From positions 1,054,001 through 1,118,000 of the forward strand of contig NZ_CP136423.1 of the NCBI RefSeq assembly GCF_034356035.1: a DNA stretch of 64,000 nt, read 5' to 3'. The notes under the pieces were generated by a model. The model did not search any database. It was not told where the DNA came from and was given only the letters and a program-made list of their open reading frames with translations. This document shows, piece by piece, positions 59,880 through 64,000 of the stretch. The stretch's first letter is position 1, and each line of letters starts with the position of its first letter. This DNA is from Blautia hydrogenotrophica DSM 10507. GTDB taxonomy: Bacteria; Bacillota; Clostridia; Lachnospirales; Lachnospiraceae. Both the position numbers and the translations under genes were made by a program.

Positions 59880-61934
59880 ATGAACTTGAGAATTGCTACG
59901 GACATAGGGGGAACTTTTACAGATTTGGTGGCTGTAGATGAAAAAGGAAAGACGATTTTGGGGAAGAGTCACACGACTCCTCCGAATTTTGAGGAGGGTG
60001 TGATTGAGGTGATCAAAAAGAGTGGAATTACGCCCAAAGAAATCACAGATTTTATTCATGGTACAACCACGATTATCAATGCTCTGACGGAGAGAAAGGG
60101 TGCAAAGACTGGACTGATTACCACGAAGGGATTTCGTGATGTTTTGGAGCTGGCCAGATGTAACCGGCCAGATCTTTTTAATATGGTGTTTGCAAAGCCA
60201 CGGCCATTTATTCCTAGATATCTGCGCCGGGAAGTGGCAGAGAGGATTGCTTATGATGGAAAAATAGTGATTCCATTGGAAGAAACAGATATTGAGAAGG
60301 CGGTAGAGTATTTTAAGGAAGAAGGGGTCGAAGCAGTAGCTGTCTGTTTTATCAATTCTTATGCCAATGATGTTCACGAGCGCAGGACAGTGGAGAAGGT
60401 CAAAGAATTGTGGCCGGAAATCTTTGTCACTTCTTCTATCGAAGTGACAAAGGAATGGAGAGAGTATGAGCGGACATCGACGGTTGCGCTGAACTCCTAT
60501 GTAATGCCTGTCGCCTCTGCTTATGTGAATAATCTGGAAGGGAGACTTTGTGAGATCGGTTGTGATGCGAAGAAGTATATTATGCAGTCTAATGGTGGCA
60601 CGACGACTTTTGAGCAGGCGAAGCAGACTCCTATTAACATGGTAGAGTCTGGCCCGGTGGCCGGGGTGTATGGAGCCGCGATTCTGGGAAAAGCAGTGGG
60701 AGAAGAAAATATCATTGCCTTTGACGTGGGCGGTACCACAGCCAAGTGTTCCTTAATCGATCAAGGGGAAGTGAAAGTGACCACTGAATACCGGATTGAG
60801 AGAACGGAGAGATATGCAGGATATCCGATTATGGCCCCGGTCGTGGATATCGTGGAGATTGGAAATGGTGGCGGTTCCATTGCATGGATTGATGAAGCAG
60901 GTTCATTAAAGGTGGGGCCGCAGTCAGCGGGAGCTCTGCCGGGACCTGTGGCCTATGGAAAGGGTGGAGAGGAGCCGACGACGACGGATGCCTGCTTGCT
61001 GACAGGAAGACTCTCACCAAAGAATTTTGACAATCAGGTAGACATGGAGCATGTGGCGAAGGTGATTCAGCAGAAAGTGGGAGAGCACTTTCAGATGAAT
61101 GCTGAGGATGCGGCGATGAGTATTCTGAGAGTGGCGGAGTCTAATATGTTCAATGCACTGAAATTGATTTCCGTGCGTCGAGGGTATGACCCGCGGGATT
61201 TTACCATGGTGGCTTTCGGCGGCGGAGGCCCCATGCACTGTGCTTATCTGGCAAAAGAGCTGAATGTGAGAAAAGTGATCGTGCCTGTGGCAGCTCCGGT
61301 ATTTTCTGCTTGGGGAATGCTGATGACCGATGTTCGGCATGATTACATACAGACGAATATTCGCAGAATGAATGAGGTGAGCGCTCAGGAGCTGAACCGG
61401 ATGTGGGATTCTTTGATCGTCCAGGCAGATGAACAGTTTCAAAGAGAGGGTGTGGCGAAAGATCACGTCGTCTACCATTTTATTGCTGACATGCGCTACA
61501 TGGGACAGGAGCATACGGTGAAGGTCAATGTTCCGCCTCTTCCTTGGACACAGGAAAGTAAGGAGGAGATCATCCGCTGTTTCCATGAGACTCACGAGCA
61601 TTTTTATACCTATAAATTATTGGAGACTCCCACAGAGATTGTGAACCTTCATCTGGTGGCTTATGGACGGCTGGACAAACCGGAGCTTGCAAAAATTGCG
61701 CCTCAGATGGATTCCTTGGAGAACGCGTTTTTGGAAAAACGGTCGGTATATTTCACCGAGGATGGCTGGATGGAGACTCCAGTCTATTCCAGGGAGAAAT
61801 TGGGCAGCGGCGTGGTTTTCGATGGCCCAGTGATTATCGAGGAAGCAGCGGCTTCTACCGTTGTGGCGAAAGGCCAGAGACTGACGGTGGATATCTATGG
61901 AAATCTGGTGATTGAGACGGAGGTGCAGGAATGA
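59880..61934 (+). CDS. hyuA: Hydantoinase/oxoprolinase family protein, subunit A
   Basis: ATP-binding subunit of 684 residues. The ASKHA-type phosphate loops DIGGTFTDLV (near residue 7) and FDVGGTTAKCSLI (near residue 280) are visible, along with HGTTTIINAL and GGGGPMHCAYLAKEL. The family includes N-methylhydantoinase A, 5-oxoprolinase and acetone carboxylase beta. Here only the two-subunit HyuA-HyuB form is present, without an acetone carboxylase gamma gene. The likely reaction is ATP-driven opening of a hydantoin or oxoproline-like ring. It would fit an organism salvaging amino-acid derivatives. Confidence 0.88.
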   Translation: MNLRIATDIGGTFTDLVAVDEKGKTILGKSHTTPPNFEEGVIEVIKKSGITPKEITDFIHGTTTIINALTERKGAKTGLITTKGFRDVLELARCNRPDLFNMVFAKPRPFIPRYLRREVAERIAYDGKIVIPLEETDIEKAVEYFKEEGVEAVAVCFINSYANDVHERRTVEKVKELWPEIFVTSSIEVTKEWREYERTSTVALNSYVMPVASAYVNNLEGRLCEIGCDAKKYIMQSNGGTTTFEQAKQTPINMVESGPVAGVYGAAILGKAVGEENIIAFDVGGTTAKCSLIDQGEVKVTTEYRIERTERYAGYPIMAPVVDIVEIGNGGGSIAWIDEAGSLKVGPQSAGALPGPVAYGKGGEEPTTTDACLLTGRLSPKNFDNQVDMEHVAKVIQQKVGEHFQMNAEDAAMSILRVAESNMFNALKLISVRRGYDPRDFTMVAFGGGGPMHCAYLAKELNVRKVIVPVAAPVFSAWGMLMTDVRHDYIQTNIRRMNEVSAQELNRMWDSLIVQADEQFQREGVAKDHVVYHFIADMRYMGQEHTVKVNVPPLPWTQESKEEIIRCFHETHEHFYTYKLLETPTEIVNLHLVAYGRLDKPELAKIAPQMDSLENAFLEKRSVYFTEDGWMETPVYSREKLGSGVVFDGPVIIEEAAASTVVAKGQRLTVDIYGNLVIETEVQE

Positions 61935-63661
61935 AAGAGAAAATAAAGATTAATCCGGTCACATTGGATATTGTAAAGGATTCTCTGATCGCGGTCAGCA
62001 ATGAGGTTTTCTATGCGTTTGCTAGAACCTCCATGAGCCCGATTATCTATGAGACACTGGACTATGCCAGTGGCATCACCGACGTGCATGGAAAACTGCT
62101 GACACAAGGAAATGGAGCGTGTGCGTTTATCGGGCTGATTGCTCCGATGATTCAGGAAATTGTGGATAAGTATGGACTGGAAAATATGAAATCCGGGGAT
62201 GTCTATATCATCAACGATCCCTATATGGGGGGCGGAACTCATCTGTCTGATATCGGGATGGTGATGCCAGTGTTCTATGGGGATGAAGTGATCGCTTTTG
62301 TGGGAAACAAGGCCCACTGGTCAGATATTGGCGGGATGGCTGCCGGTTCTTTTACCACGGATTCCACGGAGGTATTTCAGGAAGGCCTGCGTTTCTCCGG
62401 GGTGAAGCTCTTGGAAGGCGGAGAAATCTGTCAGCCATTGGTGGACATGATGATGTCAAATGTTCGCTATCCAGAAACTGCTCAGGGAGACATGTGGGGG
62501 CAGATCGCTTCACTGAGAACTGGCTTTAAGCGGATTTGTGAGCTCTGTGACAAATATGGCGTGGAAGTGGTTAAGGGCTCTATGGAACGTTTACTGGAAC
62601 AGGGTTCTTTGATTTCCTACAAACGCTTGAGAGAACTTCCAAGGGGAACTTGGGAGATGGAAGAATATATGGATGATGATGGCCATGGGAATCCAGTGAA
62701 ATTGAAAGTGAAAGTGACGATCAAAGAGGATGAATTCATCGCGGATTTTACGGGAAGTAGTCCTCAGGTCATCAGTCCAATCAATACGGGTTATAGTTCT
62801 CTGTGTGCTGGTGTGAGAGTGATCTATATGTCGATTCTGGGGCCGGAGATGGCAGTCAACGACGGAGTCTTTGATCCTATGAGGGTGATTGCACAGGACG
62901 GTTCTGTACTGTCTTGTCATGCACCTGCACCCACGTCCTGTTATTTTGAGAGTATGATTTATTCTGTAGATGTGGTTTGGAAAGCGCTAGCACCGGTATT
63001 TCCGGAGGCTCTGGGGGCAGGGCATATGCTCTCCGTGTGTTCGGTAGTGCTGGCGGGGACAAAGCAGGGAAACGGAGAGCCTTTCCTGATTGTGGAACCC
63101 ACCGGAGGCGGTTGGGGTGCCAGCCAGGGAAAAGATGGTGAAGTAGGCCAGTTCTGTGTCGGGGATGGCGAGACTTACAACGTACCCGTGGAGATGGCCG
63201 AGAATCGATACGGAATCATGGTGGATGAGTACAGTCTACATACAGATGGAAAGGGAGCCGGACAGTTCCGCGGCGGCAGCGGTGCGGTCCGCACTTACCG
63301 GGCGATGACGGACGGGCAGCTCTTCACAGCTTCCTTTGGGCGAAATAAGTTTCCAGCCTGGGGTACCGGAGGGGGAAAGGACGGTTCCTACAATTACTTT
63401 GAATTCCACAGAAAAGATGGTTCCGTGGAGGGCCCCATGGGGATTGTTGCCAGAAAGCTGTTGAATACAGGGGATGCTGTGCGTATGGTCACTTGTACCG
63501 GAGGGGGATATGGAGATCCCCTGAAGCGGGAGCCGGAAAAAGTAGCTTGGGATGTGAAAAATGAATATATCAGTCTGAGACAGGCCGAGGAGGAGTATGG
63601 AGTAATCGTAGACCCTGTAACTTTTACGGTGAAGGGGTTAACAGAAAAGAGAGAAAAATGA
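61931..63661 (+). CDS. hyuB: Hydantoinase/oxoprolinase family protein, subunit B
   Basis: Partner subunit of 576 residues. NPVTLDIVKDSLIAVSNEV, the metal-site region YIINDPYMGGGTHLSDIG, NKAHWSDIGG and GGGYGDPLKR are hallmark segments. It overlaps the hyuA stop by four bases (ATGA), so the two proteins should be made in equal amounts. Length is normal for the family. Confidence 0.9.
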   Translation: MKEKIKINPVTLDIVKDSLIAVSNEVFYAFARTSMSPIIYETLDYASGITDVHGKLLTQGNGACAFIGLIAPMIQEIVDKYGLENMKSGDVYIINDPYMGGGTHLSDIGMVMPVFYGDEVIAFVGNKAHWSDIGGMAAGSFTTDSTEVFQEGLRFSGVKLLEGGEICQPLVDMMMSNVRYPETAQGDMWGQIASLRTGFKRICELCDKYGVEVVKGSMERLLEQGSLISYKRLRELPRGTWEMEEYMDDDGHGNPVKLKVKVTIKEDEFIADFTGSSPQVISPINTGYSSLCAGVRVIYMSILGPEMAVNDGVFDPMRVIAQDGSVLSCHAPAPTSCYFESMIYSVDVVWKALAPVFPEALGAGHMLSVCSVVLAGTKQGNGEPFLIVEPTGGGWGASQGKDGEVGQFCVGDGETYNVPVEMAENRYGIMVDEYSLHTDGKGAGQFRGGSGAVRTYRAMTDGQLFTASFGRNKFPAWGTGGGKDGSYNYFEFHRKDGSVEGPMGIVARKLLNTGDAVRMVTCTGGGYGDPLKREPEKVAWDVKNEYISLRQAEEEYGVIVDPVTFTVKGLTEKREK

Positions 63662-63726
63662 ACTTGTTAAATCGGTTGTACTTTTAGCATACCCGTATAG
63701 ATGAGATATATGAGAATAGTAGTACG

Positions 63727-63760
63727 GAAGGAAGACACTTGAAGTAGAGTATCTTCCTTC
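63727..63760 (+). other. Stem-loop after hyuB
   Basis: GAAGGAAGA (63727-63735) pairs with TCTTCCTTC (63752-63760). No T-run follows, so terminator activity is uncertain. Confidence 0.4.
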
Positions 63761-63848
63761 TATACTGTGCGATAAGCCCGGCAAGCGGTAGTCAGGCATA
63801 CACGAGCAGGTCTTTGCTTTGCTGAGAACTTTCTGTGTAAATGGTGTT

Positions 63849-63857
63849 TGGTATACT
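63849..63857 (+). promoter_or_regulatory. Extended -10 promoter candidate for the terminal gene
   Basis: TG-G-TATACT lies about 60 bases before the methyltransferase start. The -35 is weak. Confidence 0.5.
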
Positions 63858-63917
63858 TTACAAATGATAGGCTGATAAGTAGTTAAGAGAATAAAGCAAG
63901 TATAAGGAGAAAAAGGA

Positions 63918-64000
63918 ATGGGAGAATTGGAAACGAAACATCTATCTATGGTAGACATATTGCTTGAAACTCATATTGGGCTGGAACGTCAAGGTCCTGG
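63918..64000 (+). CDS. SAM-dependent methyltransferase, partial (C-terminus outside window)
   Basis: Only the first 27 residues are visible. AAGGAG precedes the ATG at 63918. The residues end ILLETHIGLERQGPG, which resembles the start of a class I SAM-dependent methyltransferase group whose members begin with a helix and then GLxRQGPGS. The call rests on this short match and is tentative. Confidence 0.55.
   Translation, partial: MGELETKHLSMVDILLETHIGLERQGP

Overview
The window looks like a chromosomal segment of an anaerobic, amino-acid-fermenting Clostridia member, most likely Lachnospiraceae. The reasons are AGGAGG-type ribosome binding sites with mixed ATG/GTG starts, ferredoxin-dependent 2-oxoacid oxidation, a rubredoxin, MurT/GatD, an AgrC/AgrA-like two-component pair, a BceAB-like ABC exporter and a eukaryotic-type kinase/phosphatase/FHA cluster. 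I see no rRNA, tRNA, CRISPR array, prophage or intact insertion sequence.

Positions 1-8.7 kb: a partial DUF1177 gene diverges from a complete dipeptide/oligopeptide ABC uptake operon (lipoprotein, two permeases, two ATPases) that ends with an M20 peptidase and a strong terminator. A GntR/FCD regulator follows. Positions 9.2-18.1 kb: a catabolic run holds an M20 peptidase, a LivG ATPase, a truncated LivF remnant, a class I aminotransferase, a four-subunit 2-oxoacid:ferredoxin oxidoreductase, both subunits of a succinyl-CoA-synthetase-like ligase and an Asp/Glu racemase. Together they could take an amino acid to a 2-oxoacid, then an acyl-CoA, then an acid plus ATP and reduced ferredoxin. Two near-identical palindromes lie in front of the first gene and in front of the oxidoreductase genes. 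Positions 18.1-25.2 kb: two NRAMP-fold transporters that lack the metal-binding motifs surround a ureohydrolase, followed by another M20 peptidase, a DegT-like PLP enzyme and an M29-like aminopeptidase.

Positions 25.3-30.4 kb: decayed AraC and TSUP fragments, a TIGR04076 protein, a NifX-FKBP fusion, a phosphoesterase and an AgrCA-like two-component system on the minus strand. Positions 30.9-40.8 kb: a BceAB-like ABC system, a secreted phosphodiester glycosidase, an ECF S component with a class V aminotransferase, methylglyoxal synthase, deoB-deoC and an MgtC-like protein. Positions 40.9-43.7 kb: the minus-strand pabA-pabB-pabC folate operon with a terminator hairpin in its leader. Positions 44.1-51.5 kb: an esterase, then PP2C, FHA, FHA, Ser/Thr kinase and M15 peptidase, then a zinc alcohol dehydrogenase. 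Positions 51.6-57.4 kb: a ProX-type editing protein, endonuclease IV, an iron-sulfur protein, murT-gatD and rubredoxin. Positions 57.7-64 kb: a WYL-type regulator, a lone sugar-type binding lipoprotein, hyuA-hyuB and the start of a methyltransferase.

The intergenic spaces carry two families of structured repeats. One is a 170-bp element with 14-bp terminal inverted repeats, present twice in opposite orientations with one paired (compensatory) change. The other is a modular hairpin repeat present in at least six places. The most unusual points are the non-canonical NRAMP proteins inside the amino-acid fermentation island, the shared palindromes next to the GntR gene, the LivF deletion scar, the NifX-FKBP fusion, the kinase/FHA module and the pab leader.
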